The notes below the pieces were generated by a model that saw nothing but the letters and a program-made list of their open reading frames with translations, was not told the DNA's origin and did no database searches. A stretch of DNA of 64,000 bases, from the NCBI GenBank assembly GCA_025618425.1, contig CM046832.1, forward strand, positions 73,172,890 to 73,236,889, in the 5' to 3' direction. The translations under genes were made by a program, and so were the position numbers. The stretch's first letter is position 1. Each line of letters starts with the position of its first letter. Below are positions 11,201 through 21,345 of the stretch, one piece after another. This DNA is from Heliocidaris tuberculata (lineage: Eukaryota; Echinodermata; Echinoidea; Camarodonta; Echinometridae).

Positions 11201-14200
11201 AGACAAACCGTCATACTTGATGATTAATAATCTTATAATTTCTCTATTTTCAGGATGTCAGAAGCAGAGAAGCAGAACAAGAAGGCCAAGACAGAGACTA
11301 GCCAGAAAAAGAAAGTCACCTTTGCAAAGTATGTACATGCATATCCAAATTGCAGTCATTTCATTAACATGCCATGATCTCCATCATCTCTTTGGTTTAT
11401 ATATTAATAATTCACTTAATGCTTTGGCTTTGAATTAATGAATTGAATAGATTGCCTTGGAATGTAACATTTGTATCAGTCAAATATATCATATTATTGT
11501 TCACTGTCTGAGTTGTTTTGGCCTAATTCAAGGCTTGGCATTATTAACTGCAGCATCTAGGAGACATGTAGTATGAAACTCTGTCTTCTTGTAAAAAAAT
11601 AGTTTTTTATTTGTTATGAAAAGATTGAAAGCTCTTGATCATCATCCAAAACTTGTCTTCTTGATATTCATTTCTAAAAAAAAAATTCTTACTTTCTATT
11701 TTCATTTTGAAATGAAATAAATCTCAACTTTAACTAAGCTTCTTATTATGTTTGATATGTGTATTGTTAACTAATCAAACATATCCCAAATCCTTGTAGG
11801 CCCAATCATGGAAAACTTACTCTCCCCCTGTATATGCATATCTGTAATTGATATTTGTGATTTCTTTGTAGTAATGAAGAGGAAGTAGAGGAGGATATTG
11901 AAGATGATACTTCATCCACTGCCACCATGGCCCCCCAGGTGAAGATTGGACCAGACGGTGAGATCATTATCGATCAGAACAGCTTGTATGTCGAAGCTTC
12001 ACCGGCTAAGACCTTTGACCCTTTGGAGAGCGAGATCGTCCATGAAGACTCCTCACATACCACTTACTCCAGCTTCATGAATCGAAAGCGTACTGCAGCC
12101 TGGACAGAGAAAGGTAGGACCATAGTGTTTTCATTTCTCAGGAATGAAAGGGATGCTAATGTAGTCATTTCTGACAAATACCAGCCAAATCGGTGCAATG
12201 AAAAAATATTCGTTAGCTGATATATGAGCAAGATAGATTAGAAAACCAATTTGTTGTCTCTTAACAATTGAAAATGTATTTTAGCTCCATAGATATATGT
12301 GTGTTGATGCTGTTTAGTGTATGTGATTTTTAGCATTTGTTAGAAATATGCGATGTATTCTTCTGTTCTGAATAATACATGTATTGCTCGATAAACAATG
12401 AGAATCAATTTCTCCCTTGAATTGCAATTGCAATTCTAAATCTGTATATTATTTTATACCCCTTTCCTATCCCTACCATCCCTTTCTCTTGCTTCATTAG
12501 ATACAAGGAGATTCTACTTGGCTTTGAGTGCAGTTGGGACTGACTTCACCACTATCAATGCTATGTTCCCTGCTAGGACTAGAGCAGAGATTAAACGCAA
12601 GTTCAAGAAAGAGGAGCGCCAAAACCGCAAGAAAGTTGACTTGGCCCTGTGTGAGTAGTAGAACTTCACTTTAAAGTATCGTAAACTCATTTACATGTTG
12701 CCATATCTTTTAGATACGAAACGGATAGCACAAGATCGTAGTACTTGGAGATGCTTGTTGTAGAAAAAGATTGGGTCACTAAACCTGTCATTTGACAGAT
12801 CACTAGTGATGATGATGATGTTGCCTTGAAAATTTCCATGAGAAGCAATAAGAATTGTTTTTTTATGGACAGTATCCTTATTAGCAGCTTATTAATCAGA
12901 TTTGATATAAGATGTTACTCTCTTATTTATTTTTTCCTGTTCATTTAACACCAGAAGTATGGAAAGTTGCACAACACTATGTTCCAGTCTCAAACCAGAT
13001 TGCTAATTGTAACAAATTGTTTCCACATAATTATGATATTCAGAAAGTATAGGTGTTGTCATTGAGAGGTATGTTCATTTGACAGGGATGCAAAGGTCAT
13101 AGGTTTCAAGCCCTGGCATATGACACTTGATATCCTTATGCAAGACATTTGATCTGTTCTACTTCTCTCCTCCCAGGTATTAAATGGATACCAGGTAGGA
13201 TGCGAAAATAATTGTGGTTGGATTACCATGTGGGTGCCTTGAAAATGGTTACTGGCTCAAATACTTTCCATATAGTGAAAAATGTATTTGTAAGTGGGAA
13301 CCATTTTTATATTGAGTGATTGTGTAATAGTATACAATGGGACATGTTGATCAGTTTGGATAGGTACTATATGTCCAAGACATTAATTTATATTCTTTTT
13401 CGTGATTTTTTTTTCTTTTCTAGTGAATCGTCAGGAGTTGGATATGTCTCTATTTGATCCACCTTCAGAAGAATCTGATGGAGAGTCTGTGGTTGATGAA
13501 GATAAGAACAACAAGTCTACTATCCGTAATAAGAAAAATCCTACCAAGAAAAATGGTGAGTTGTATTTTCAATACATCCATATGAGTTCTGAAATTCAGA
13601 AGTGAAAATCAGAGTCAGAACTGGCGAAAAAGTATCCCCTTTGCCTTATAAAGTGAGAAAAATATTTGTATTTTCTCAATAAATCAATGTCTACTTATTT
13701 GATCTGTTTGCCAATTAACAATATAACATTGTTTTGTTTAAATATTTGATGTATGGATGCTACCAGAACCATTGGATTTCGGGAATGTCTTTTGACCATG
13801 ATCATATTTCAACATCTTATTTGATTGTTAGGTCATTTCAAGTAGACATGCAATATGGATAAAATGTACTAATTATCTAAAAATTTGTAAAGTCTGTACA
13901 GATATGTATGATTAAAGATTTTTTGATTTTTTTTGTTTTGAGGATCGTATGGCATATTGGTAATGTGTCCTCTTATTGGTCATATATATTCTTCATTTGC
14001 CAGCTTCAAATTGAGATACTTGATCTTATATGTCAATCCCCTTGACTTGTATTTTCAGCAGAATATTAGATTGAATGACTTGCTAGAAATTGATTGCAAG
14101 CCACCAGACAATTTCAATGTGTTTTTAATTTTTCGTCATCAGGTCAAATTGATTGTGATGATATTGCAGAAGAGCAAAGTCCAGACGTGGCAGATGTTTC

Positions 14201-15629
14201 AAGGAATGGTGCTCTATCCAGTGCGCAGAATTCTCAGGATGAAATGGAGGAACAACCAAACCTGGCTAATATCCTTAGCACAACGAGATCAGGACGTCAG
14301 CCAAAGGTCAGGACTTCATTCACCATTCAAATTCCGCCCAAATTAAATCGCAAAAGAACTAGGGCATCTCCGAGTCAAAATCCAAATGCTCTTAAGGTTT
14401 TTGATGACTACGCCAAGCATCGTATTCAGCGTCTGCAGAATGAGCATGAAGCCACAATGACACTCAAGAGGTTAGCTAGGAATGAGGTTGCAAGAGATCC
14501 TGAGGAGGAATCAGAGGATGGTAGGAGTGATGTCACTTCTGAGATGATGAGTGAAGTTGGAAGTGAGATTGGAAACGATGAGGTAGAGAGCGTTGAGCAT
14601 GCAGGACTCACCAACAATCTTCAACCTATGAGGGTTTTTCAGAGGAACAGCCCTTCAGCAGGACCTTCCTGCAGCCAGCTGGCAGTCGGTGGATTCAGTT
14701 CCCCTGAAAGTATCAGTGATCCCTCTGTGAAGAAGGTTACTCTCATGATCACAACACCAGATGGGAAACAGACATTTGTACAGGTCAACTTAACATCCAA
14801 TGAAGATGTATCCCTTGCAGGCACTAGTACTCAAGGGGAAACTGGCGATGCAAGATTAGGAGTGGTTGGAGGTGTGAATACTTTACCAAAAGCAGGACCA
14901 GCACAGATGCATGCTGGTCGTGTTAATTCACCTCAAACAAGTGCATATCAGGTGACGAGCCCTGCTAGGACTCTTACAACCCTCTCAAACGTGTCTTCAC
15001 CTTACCAAAGAGGCTCACCCCAAAACCAGAAGATAAGAACAGTGTTATCCACAGGAGAAACGCAGCCCTCAAAGCAGTCCAAGAATGTAACCATGGCAAA
15101 GATAGTTGATGGAAAGATAGTGTTCTGTCCCCCACAGTCAGCAACATCTACATTATCACCTGGAGTAGGTAGAACAATACCAGAGGTTAGGCCAGTAGTC
15201 ATTCCAAATCAATCAGTTCAGCATGGATTGCCCTCTTCTCATTTATCTGATCAAGAAAGTTCTGTTCAAAGTGGGAATTCATTACAAACTCCTGCCTTCC
15301 CAGAGAAGACCTTTGTTAATTCATCTAAATCTTCAGATGCAACTCCAACCATAATACAACCACCCTTAGAAGCGTCGTCCATCCCGATTGTCTCAGAGAA
15401 TGTGTCTACAGACAACTTACTTACCATGGGCCCGCTTCCAGATCTTGATATGAGTATGACACTTGCAGGGAATCTTGGAATGGTTGCCTATGAAGAGAGC
15501 ATTGAAACCATGGGTGACCATATTGTCGCTCAGCAAGTCAATGTAGCCAGTAGCAATGCGGATGGGGTAGTACCTCGGCCTAAACGGAAACTGAAACCTC
15601 ATGAACCTTTCATTCCACCATTCAAATGA
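8022..15629 (+). CDS. BDP1: BDP1: TFIIIB B'' subunit (RNA polymerase III initiation factor), nine coding exons
   Basis: The coding sequence joins 8022-8246, 8832-9240, 9572-9819, 9999-10105, 11254-11328, 11872-12113, 12501-12650, 13424-13555 and 14143-15629 (3,075 bases; 1,024 residues plus stop). All junctions are GT-AG and keep frame. With TBP and a BRF protein, B'' forms TFIIIB, which recruits and opens Pol III promoters in the nucleus. Identification rests on three parts. The basic N-terminus MRRSKIKPS resembles that of vertebrate BDP1. The conserved DRAKMTMGDLIYY segment lies at residues 310-322. The SANT/Myb-like domain lies at about 428-485 (W432; GTDFTTINAMFP; EIKRKFKKEE). The C-terminal half is Ser/Thr/acidic and predicted disordered, with a basic tail. 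At 1,024 residues it is far shorter than the human protein (about 2,600), consistent with absence of the vertebrate repeat expansion. ATG 8022 is the first in the exon after an upstream acceptor. Confidence 0.93.
8247..8831 (+). other. BDP1 intron 1, with a (TTCAA)n tail of a probable retroposon
   Basis: At 8288-8325 there are repeated TTCAA units followed by TTTTATTTCGCAAGATAAAA. This is the kind of simple tail seen at the end of minus-oriented SINE/LINE copies. The rest of the intron shows nothing recognisable. Confidence 0.45.
8832..9240 (+). CDS. BDP1: BDP1 coding exon 2 (residues 76-211)
   Basis: Acceptor TTTAAAG|GTTTCAAG and donor AAAAAAG|gtttgt; it ends one base into codon 212. The encoded stretch is low-complexity and polar, with a basic RRKRFSAVPNLGQPRLRP patch like the proline/basic motifs of BDP1 N-termini. 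Confidence 0.85.
9330..9421 (+). repeat. 3' tail of a SINE/LINE copy in BDP1 intron 2
   Basis: The sequence AAAGGCGCCGTATAAATGCA followed by GGTATTAATATTATTATTATTA resembles the widespread GGCGCTATATAAATGCA-(ATT)n retroposon 3' end. A full SINE body is not seen upstream, so the copy is probably 5' truncated. Confidence 0.5.
9572..9819 (+). CDS. BDP1: BDP1 coding exon 3 (residues 212-294)
   Basis: Acceptor TTTGAAAAG|GCGGTG and donor GAAGAG|gtatga. It ends on a codon boundary with YSKKLKELKDQMNEE, a short charged helix that aligns with the KAQKLREMLKEEL-type region preceding the conserved core in vertebrate BDP1. Confidence 0.85.
9999..10105 (+). CDS. BDP1: BDP1 coding exon 4 (residues 295-330)
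   Basis: Acceptor TCTTCCAG|ACTCCA, donor CGCATGAA|gtaaga (phase 2). It encodes a nuclear-localisation-like KRRKRHARSSS run and then the highly conserved DRAKMTMGDLIYY motif. Confidence 0.9.
10309..10841. mobile_element. TTAA-flanked MITE, family A copy 1 (in BDP1 intron 4)
   Basis: TTAA (10309-10312), then CCCTAAAAGGGGCGGGG; the right end CGGCCCTTTTAGGG is followed by TTAA (10838-10841). Perfect 11-bp TIR CCCTAAAAGGG with TTAA duplication suits a piggyBac-like non-autonomous element. G/C-runs lie just inside both ends. A second, inverted copy is at 36183-37360. Confidence 0.85.
11254..11328 (+). CDS. BDP1: BDP1 coding exon 5 (residues 330-355)
   Basis: Acceptor TATTTTCAG|GATGTC; donor GCAAA|gtatgt, chosen over a nearby GT because it restores frame with exon 6 (codon AA|T, Asn 355). 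It encodes a lysine-rich linker. Confidence 0.82.
11329..11871 (+). other. BDP1 intron 5, nothing recognised
   Basis: Plain AT-rich intron sequence with no repeat or RNA gene that I can support. Introns 6 (12114-12500) and 8 (13556-14142) are similarly featureless. Confidence 0.4.
11872..12113 (+). CDS. BDP1: BDP1 coding exon 6 (residues 355-436), start of SANT domain
   Basis: Acceptor TTTGTAG|TAATGA, donor AGAAAG|gtagga (phase 1). It encodes an acidic run, then VKIGPDGEIIIDQNSLYVE, the conserved DGSIILDEESL-type segment of BDP1. It ends at AAWTEK, the first SANT helix tryptophan. Confidence 0.92.
12501..12650 (+). CDS. BDP1: BDP1 coding exon 7 (residues 436-486), SANT domain core
   Basis: Acceptor TTCATTAG|ATACAA, donor CCCTGT|gtgagt (phase 1). 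It encodes RRFYLALSAVGTDFTTI, NAMFPARTRAEIKRKFKKEE and a basic linker. These match the SANT helices and the GTDF signature of BDP1 from yeast to human. Confidence 0.95.
13090..13235 (+). repeat. tRNA-derived SINE fragment in BDP1 intron 7
   Basis: GGTTTCAAGCCC fits a Pol III B-box (GGTTCGANTCC) with substitutions. It is followed by TGCAAGACATTTGATC and CCCAGGTATTAAATGGATAC, the typical body of tRNA-derived SINEs also seen at 39739-39860. No complete A-box is evident. Confidence 0.55.
13424..13555 (+). CDS. BDP1: BDP1 coding exon 8 (residues 486-530)
   Basis: Acceptor TTTTCTAG|TGAATC, donor AAAAATG|gtgagt (phase 1). It encodes LNRQELDMSLFDPPSEE and a lysine-rich tail. This corresponds to the helix following the SANT domain in other BDP1 proteins. 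Confidence 0.88.
14143..15629 (+). CDS. BDP1: BDP1 coding exon 9 (residues 530-1024), disordered C-terminal half
   Basis: Acceptor CGTCATCAG|GTCAAA; a single 1,487-base exon open to TGA. Visible parts are a basic TTRSGRQPKVRTSF patch (about 576-589), a charged segment with repeated SEVGSEIGNDEVES-like acid residues, long Ser/Thr/Pro-rich stretches, and a basic C-terminus PRPKRKLKPHEPFIPPFK. No known fold is seen here. The segment belongs to the gene because the frame continues across the exon 8 junction and no in-frame stop occurs. Confidence 0.85.
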
Positions 15630-15987
15630 AGGATCACTCAAAATCTGATTGTTTTGTGTTTGCTTTAGCTGGTGGTTAATATGCCTCCCCCCCCCCCCCT
15701 TTTTCTTAAAAACAGAGGAGAGTCGGAGTTCTTGATTTTTGTCTTTTGAATACTACTTTATTGATTTCTGTACCCAGTATTGTATTGAAAATATGTATTA
15801 ATTGACCTTGCTGTTGAGAAAAGATGTATCCCATACACTTTTTCTCAGTATTGGCTTGATCAAGAATGAGTCCTCTATTTTAACATAGCTAGTGTGATTC
15901 TTTCCTATAATGAATATAGGGGGAAAAAAATGTACATGTATGTTCATTATTACAATATGATGACAAAATTCATAAGAGTACAAAGTA
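15630..15987 (+). other. BDP1 3' flank / probable 3' UTR
   Basis: No canonical AATAAA occurs before the MITE at 15988. The first candidates (AATAAA at 16133-16138 and near 16227) lie inside that MITE, so it may supply the polyadenylation signal. A C-run lies at about 15688-15700. Confidence 0.35.
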
Positions 15988-16654
15988 CAGGGGTGGTATT
16001 CTGAGCACCATTTTATTATCAGATTTTATCTCATATTTTATCTCCGTCTCCTACCTCTTGTGTGCCTATGTATGTACGCATGATACGCGCAACTTTAAAC
16101 GCTTACGCCAATCATAATTGTGGGAAAGATAAAATAAAACTTAAAATAGGGTAGGGGCTATTTTATCTTTAGGATGCACGGTGAGTGTGATATTTTTGGA
16201 CAAGTATGGTGCTAGTCGTGTGATCAAAATAAACAAAAAGATACTGAATACTGACTCTATTTCTCAAGCAATATTCTCATATTATTATCAATTTCTATTT
16301 CAAGATTTTTGCCAACTAATATCACACTTGCAATAATGCTTATGATGGTGTTCTAAAACCTCAGAAAGTACCTCAGTCATTTTCAAGGAATTCCTAGCAA
16401 AATTGTAAAAATAATGTATTCATGCTCTTTTGCCCTAGAGACTGGCAGAGAGCAATTCTATTGGCTGAGCATGATGAAAGTGAAATCTAACAACATTTCT
16501 TATTGGTGAAGGCATCTTAAATGGGCGTGTCTTAGATGAGATAGAATGGTTCTCAGAATACCGATTTTAAAAAGATTTTAAGGTTAATTTATTTCACTGA
16601 CTTAAAATCTCAGATTTTATCTGAGATGAGATGAATCTCAGAATACTTCCCCTG
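15988..16654. mobile_element. ~670-bp MITE, family C copy 1
   Basis: The left end CAGGGGTGGTATTCTGAG (15988-16005) and the complement of the right end (CAGGGGAAGTATTCTGAG, right edge 16654) match except at two positions. Inner sub-terminal repeats of TTTTATCTCA/TGAGATAAAA occur on both sides. Copies are at 28668-29322 (inverted, truncated) and 63746-64000 (runs off the window). There is no coding capacity. Confidence 0.8.
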
Positions 16655-17340
16655 ATATTTAATTTATTTAAAAAGAAAATCAAGTTTTATAATTTCCAGT
16701 TGTGGAGCTTGTTAGAAGTCTGATAGCTTTCTTCCATAACTCTAGGGGATTTCTCTATAATGCTAGTGGTTCACTCAACTCATTAATTTGGCCAAGGATT
16801 ACTAAATATCACAGTCAAAACATTTTTCATGGGTTAGGAGTGGGGCTATTTGAAAAAGATTATACCAATACATAGTATCTTTTGAAGGTTTTTTGAACCA
16901 TCACAGTGACACACCAATTGTTCATTTATTCAGTTTTGTTTTGTGCTAAGCAGAAATCTAAGCTTAGATTTTATAAATTTGGTATGAAAAGATTTTTAAA
17001 AACTTCAAGGCTATAAAGTCGCAAAAGATTACTGCTGGAAAAAAATTAGGAAAGAAATTGTAGTGAACATACAGGGTATGGGATAAGATAGATTTGGTTG
17101 ATAGAAATATTGACCCCCTCCCCTCAGAACAAAATTTATGCAGAGAAAATCTATGCATCTTTTAAGTAAAATTATTGCAGAATTTGAGAGCTATTCATAT
17201 ATCTTGATGGAATGTCCTTCAAGGGAAAAAAATATTTCATTTTAACATGTTACTTTTTCAATTTGTGTTCTTGTGATAAAAGTTTTTTTTTCTTTAGGAA
17301 TCGATATAAAACTATATATTTCTTGACCATGCAGGAATGT
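16655..17340. other. Intergenic, nothing recognised
   Basis: AT-rich non-coding DNA, possibly distal BDP1 3' UTR. No repeat boundary or exon can be supported. Confidence 0.35.
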
Positions 17341-18264
17341 ACATGAATATGTTCAAATGATGTAAGTTCTGATCCATCCAGGTAAAAGTTCAAATAATAA
17401 ACAAATAATTAAATCATTCATCTGGATTATTTCCGAAAATGGTTTCACGTCCGATCCTGGACTCTTCATTAGCTCATCTGATTTGGTGGTAGGAAAACGT
17501 CGTTACCAATCGGCGCAGACGCACTATCAGTGTTATTGTTACAAGTAAGACGTCGAGGAATTCTCCAGATTACAGCGCTATACACCTGGGAGAGGTTATG
17601 TCGCAGGCCCCCACCCTCATTGAGAGTAGGGTTCTCAGGGTTGACATAGACAGCTCCACGGACCCCCTCTCAAACCACCAAGATTCTTTGTCTAGAATGA
17701 GAAGTTGAGTACATCCTTGTCTTTGAAGTCATATTTGGATGTGTTCAGGTGGGAGTAGATAGCCAAATCGTTTTCCTAATGTCCCGGTCCGCGATGTTGA
17801 TACAAACGTTTGTGCAGAGGCTGCTTAGTTTCACCAATATAGTTTTCTTGGCAACCCTCCTTTTGACATTGAGTGGCGTAGACAACGACGTTTCTCTTTT
17901 TCTTTGGAACCTTATCCTTCGGGTGTACAAATTTTTGTTTTAGAGTGTTTGCTGGTTTGAAGTAAACGGGAATGTGATAGCCTGAAAGGATCCATTGGAT
18001 TTTCTCAGAGAGTCCACTGATGTGAGGCACCGAGACACCTATGCCCTGGGCGTATAGCGCCGTAATCCGGAAAATTCCTCAACGTCTTACTCGGAACAAT
18101 AACACTGATAGTGCGTCTGCGCCGATCAGCAACGACGTCTTCCTGCCACCAAATCAGACGAGCTAATTAAGCGTCCAGGATCGGACGTGAAACCGTTCTC
18201 AGAAATAATCCTTAAGTCCAGATGGAATGATTTAATTATTTGTTTATTATTTACATGAATATGT
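17341..18264 (-). mobile_element. Penelope-like retroelement remnant with inverted 3' tails and GIY-YIG endonuclease
   Basis: The minus strand encodes, around 17745-18070, PHISGLSEKIQWIL, then HPKDKVPKKKRNVVVYATQC, then NYIGETKQPLHKRLYQH. This is the linker and GIY-YIG endonuclease signature at the C-terminus of Penelope-like reverse transcriptases. After an in-frame stop, further homology follows on the same strand (GLREGVRGAVYVNPENPTLN, then GGGLRHNLSQVYSAV). About 200 bases at each side (17391-17590 and 18043-18250) are ~88% identical inverted repeats. Both encode the same tail, ending NDVFLPPNQ.S followed by stop. The reverse transcriptase itself is missing, so the copy is 5' truncated and dead. 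A 12-bp direct repeat ACATGAATATGT flanks it (17341-17352, 18253-18264). Confidence 0.8.
17776..18070 (-). pseudogene. GIY-YIG endonuclease fragment of the Penelope-like element
   Basis: This is an open segment of about 95 codons on the minus strand with CxxxxCxxNYIGET context: a cysteine pair before YIGET, then RLYQH. It stops at TAG after GPGH, and recognisable C-terminal homology resumes beyond that stop and a second one. The polymerase domain is absent, so it is a pseudogene fragment rather than an active enzyme. Confidence 0.75.
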
Positions 18265-18898
18265 ATATATGTATGTTGTGTTTAAGCATATCTTTTTCTT
18301 ACATATTAAGTGCAATATGATTTTTATGGCATAATCTTATAAGGAAAACAAGGAAACTTTCTTGCTCAGAAGTTGTTCATTTTATTTAAGATTTGATTGT
18401 CCAACTAATTTGTCCCAAATAGGGAATGATGTTGAAATACAGATGATCTTTTTTTTCCATGAAAATGTCTGTGATTGACCTCTTAGCATTCTAGATGGTG
18501 ATTCCTATGTTATGAGAGATTCAACATCTTCCCCATCTATTTGATGTTTGTGTATGCAATGTTTACATTTTTAGCATAAGCAGAACATGCTGTTCTACTA
18601 TGCCTCTTTTTCCTTTTTTTCATTAAATGAAATACATGTACATCACCTCAGTTGCAGAGAATTTTCTCAAGATTATTCATATTCCACAAATGTGGAATAT
18701 GAATATGGGAGTAGAGGTTAGAAGGGAAGTGATTTGGAAGAGAGGTGGGTGAGATAATTGATCCTAATAGGATGGACAGGGAGTTGGGGAGAAGGAAGAC
18801 AGATGGGAAGATAGAGGGAGAAAGGGATAGAGGCGGAGAAGGAGTTGGACAGGGTGATCAGGAGGAAGATATAGACATAGAAAGATGAGAAGTGACAT
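18265..18898. other. Intergenic with hairpin and purine-rich tract
   Basis: A 14-bp-arm hairpin lies at 18675-18704 (ATTCATATTCCACA / TGTGGAATATGAAT). It is followed by a strongly purine-rich (G/A) plus strand from about 18705 to 18898. No gene is seen. Confidence 0.6.
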
Positions 18899-18914
18899 AG
18901 GCAGACAGTAAATT

Positions 18915-19398
18915 GCCACTTGGTCTAATGCCAACTGGTCTAATAGCCTAATGGTCTAACATCATTCTGTCTAACAACCCTTCGTCCATCACCAATTCGT
19001 CTAATCAATATTTCGTCTAATAACCATTTGGTCTAATAATCACTTTGTCTAATCACCACTTTGTCTATAGCCAATTCGTCTAAAACCCATTTGGTCTAAT
19101 ACCCATTTGGTCTAAACCCATTTGGTCTAAATACCACTTGGTCTAATAATCAGTTCGTCTAATGTCCACTTGGTCCAATATCTATTTCGGCTAAAACCAG
19201 TTGGTCTAATAACCAAATGGTCTAATCATCATTTCGTCTAATAGCCATTTTGTCTAAACCCAGTTGGTCTAACACATCGTCTAATCATCACTTCGTCTAA
19301 TTACCATTACGTCTAATCTTCATTTGGTCTAATTCTCAGTTCGTCTAATAACCGTTTGGTCTAATGTTCACTTGGTCTAATATCCATTTGGTCTAATA
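18915..19398 (+). repeat. Left minisatellite arm (TTGGTCTAAT units)
   Basis: About 28 degenerate copies of a ~17-bp unit with invariant GTCTAA. The preceding base pair varies between TTGG, TTCG and TTTG. Confidence 0.95.
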
Positions 19399-19739
19399 CT
19401 ACAGACAAATAGGTTAGCCCGTCATAGTTATATATACATTGCATGGGCCATGGAACTGGGCCGGGGGGGGGGGGGGGGGGGGGGGTGATGGGGCTGGAGC
19501 CCCTTCACTTTTTGAGTAGACATGTTTCATATATAATTTTGTTTAATGATTATGTACAGTATATATTTCTTAGAAGAGATCGCATTTTAAAGATAATACA
19601 TTGTAATAATGTTTGGCCGCTCGCTTCGCTCGCTCGCAAAATGTTGAAAAGGGTAGTTGGTACCCGGGCAAGAGGCGTCAGTCCCCACTTCCAAAAACGT
19701 TCCATTTCCCTGCATTGTGGTACATGTAGTAATAATGAT

Positions 19740-20330
19740 GATAATAATGAATAGAAACATAATGTCATAATGAGAGAGAGATGATGGAAGAATGAATATA
19801 AAGGAAAGGTGGAAGTAATCGATGAATAACATTACAATAGGAAGGATTGAAAGTTAAGGGATAGAAGGATAAAGACATAACGTAAAGAGAGAAAGAGAGA
19901 GAAATAGTAGAAGGATAAAGAAAACCATGGCGAAAGATGGAAGAGAAGATTATAAAAAAGTCCAAAAAAAAAAAAAGAATAACAACGAAATTAGAGATGA
20001 AAAGCACCAAAAAAAAAAAGATAAAAAGAAAGAATAATGTAAAATAGGCAAAATAATAGAAAGATAAACCAAGGAATAAAGAGCAAAAAACAGAGAAAGA
20101 GAAATATGATAGAAGAAATAATATAAAGATTAACATACGGAAAGATGGTAGAGGTGATAGAATGTGAAAGAAAAACACAACTTAAGGAAAGATGGAAAAA
20201 TGAAAGGATAAAAGCTATGAATAACAAAACAAAAAATAGAGAAATGATAGAAGGATAAAGATACACATAAGAGAAGATAGCGAAAGAAATGAAAGGATAA
20301 AAAACAATATATTTTGCTATAACAAAAGCA
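19740..20330. repeat. Purine-rich, diverged simple repeat in the TU-like core
   Basis: The plus strand is overwhelmingly A and G, with recurring GAAAGATGGAAGA and AGGATAAAGA motifs spaced irregularly by about 60-75 bases. Long open frames on the minus strand here are Phe/Ser/Leu-rich artefacts of composition. Confidence 0.75.
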
Positions 20331-20892
20331 AAGTTCAATAAAGCAATAATTGAAAGTTCACTAAAATAGCAATTTATTCACTAGGTAATTAATTAAGCAC
20401 ATGTAATTAATTCATGCCATGCTCCACCAGGTCACCTTTTTTTTCCTCCTCTTTTTTTACCCCCCCCCCCCCCAAAAAAAAAAATAAATAAAAATAAACT
20501 ACAATTACTGCAAAAAAGTTTGAAAATTTATGCATATGAATATGTATATATGTCGGGGCAATGTGCACCTAGTCTCCCACCTCGGTCCAGGGGTCAGTGG
20601 AAATGTTCACTCTTGGGCAACCCCCACCCTCCCCCTTTCCAGTTCAGGTAATTTTTTTTTAAAGGTATAAACAGTGCATAGATCATGTAGACAACAATCA
20701 CTGGGGGGGGGGGGGGGGGGGGCCGTGGGTGGAGCAAGGAACCCTAAACCTGACCCTAATCCTAACTCTATTTCATATTCATGAGCATCCGCCGTTCTCT
20801 GTGGACCCGTTTAATGATCTCCCTCAATGCAATGGCCATAGGGTAATCCATAGTCGTTTAGCAAGAGGGCAATTTTTTTTTTGCCCAGTCGG

Positions 20893-21345
20893 TCATTAGA
20901 CGAAATGATGATTAGACCAAATGGTAATTAGACCAGATGGCTATTAGACCAAATGACAATTAGACCAAATGGTTATTAGACTAAATGGGTGTAGACTAAA
21001 TGATAGACCAACTGAGGTTAGACTAACTGACAAATGGACCAAATGATGTGTAGACCAAATGGGTATTAGACCAATTGGGTTTAGACCATTTGATGATTAG
21101 ACGAAATGGCAATTAGACCAATTGATAATGGACCAAATGGTTATTAGACCAAATGGTTTTAGACCAAATGGCTATTAGACGAATTGATTATTGACCAAAT
21201 AGTAATTAGACGAAATGACAATTAGACCAAATGGTAATTGGACGAAATGATTAGACCAGTTGGTTATTAGACCAACTGATATTAGACCGAATGATGTTAG
21301 ACCATTTGGCTATTAGACCAGTTGGCATTAGACCAAGTGGCAATA
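20893..21345 (-). repeat. Right minisatellite arm (ATTAGACCAAAT units, inverse of left arm)
   Basis: About 26 degenerate ~17-bp units, the reverse complement of the left arm. Confidence 0.95.

Noticed and set aside
19765..20338. Long Phe/Leu/Ser frames on the minus strand
   Set aside because: Direct consequence of a purine-rich simple repeat; resembles membrane proteins only by composition.
18915..21345. CRISPR-like or regulatory repeat array
   Set aside because: Repeats are contiguous, degenerate and inverted in two arms; they are transposon arms, not a spacer array, and the genome is eukaryotic.
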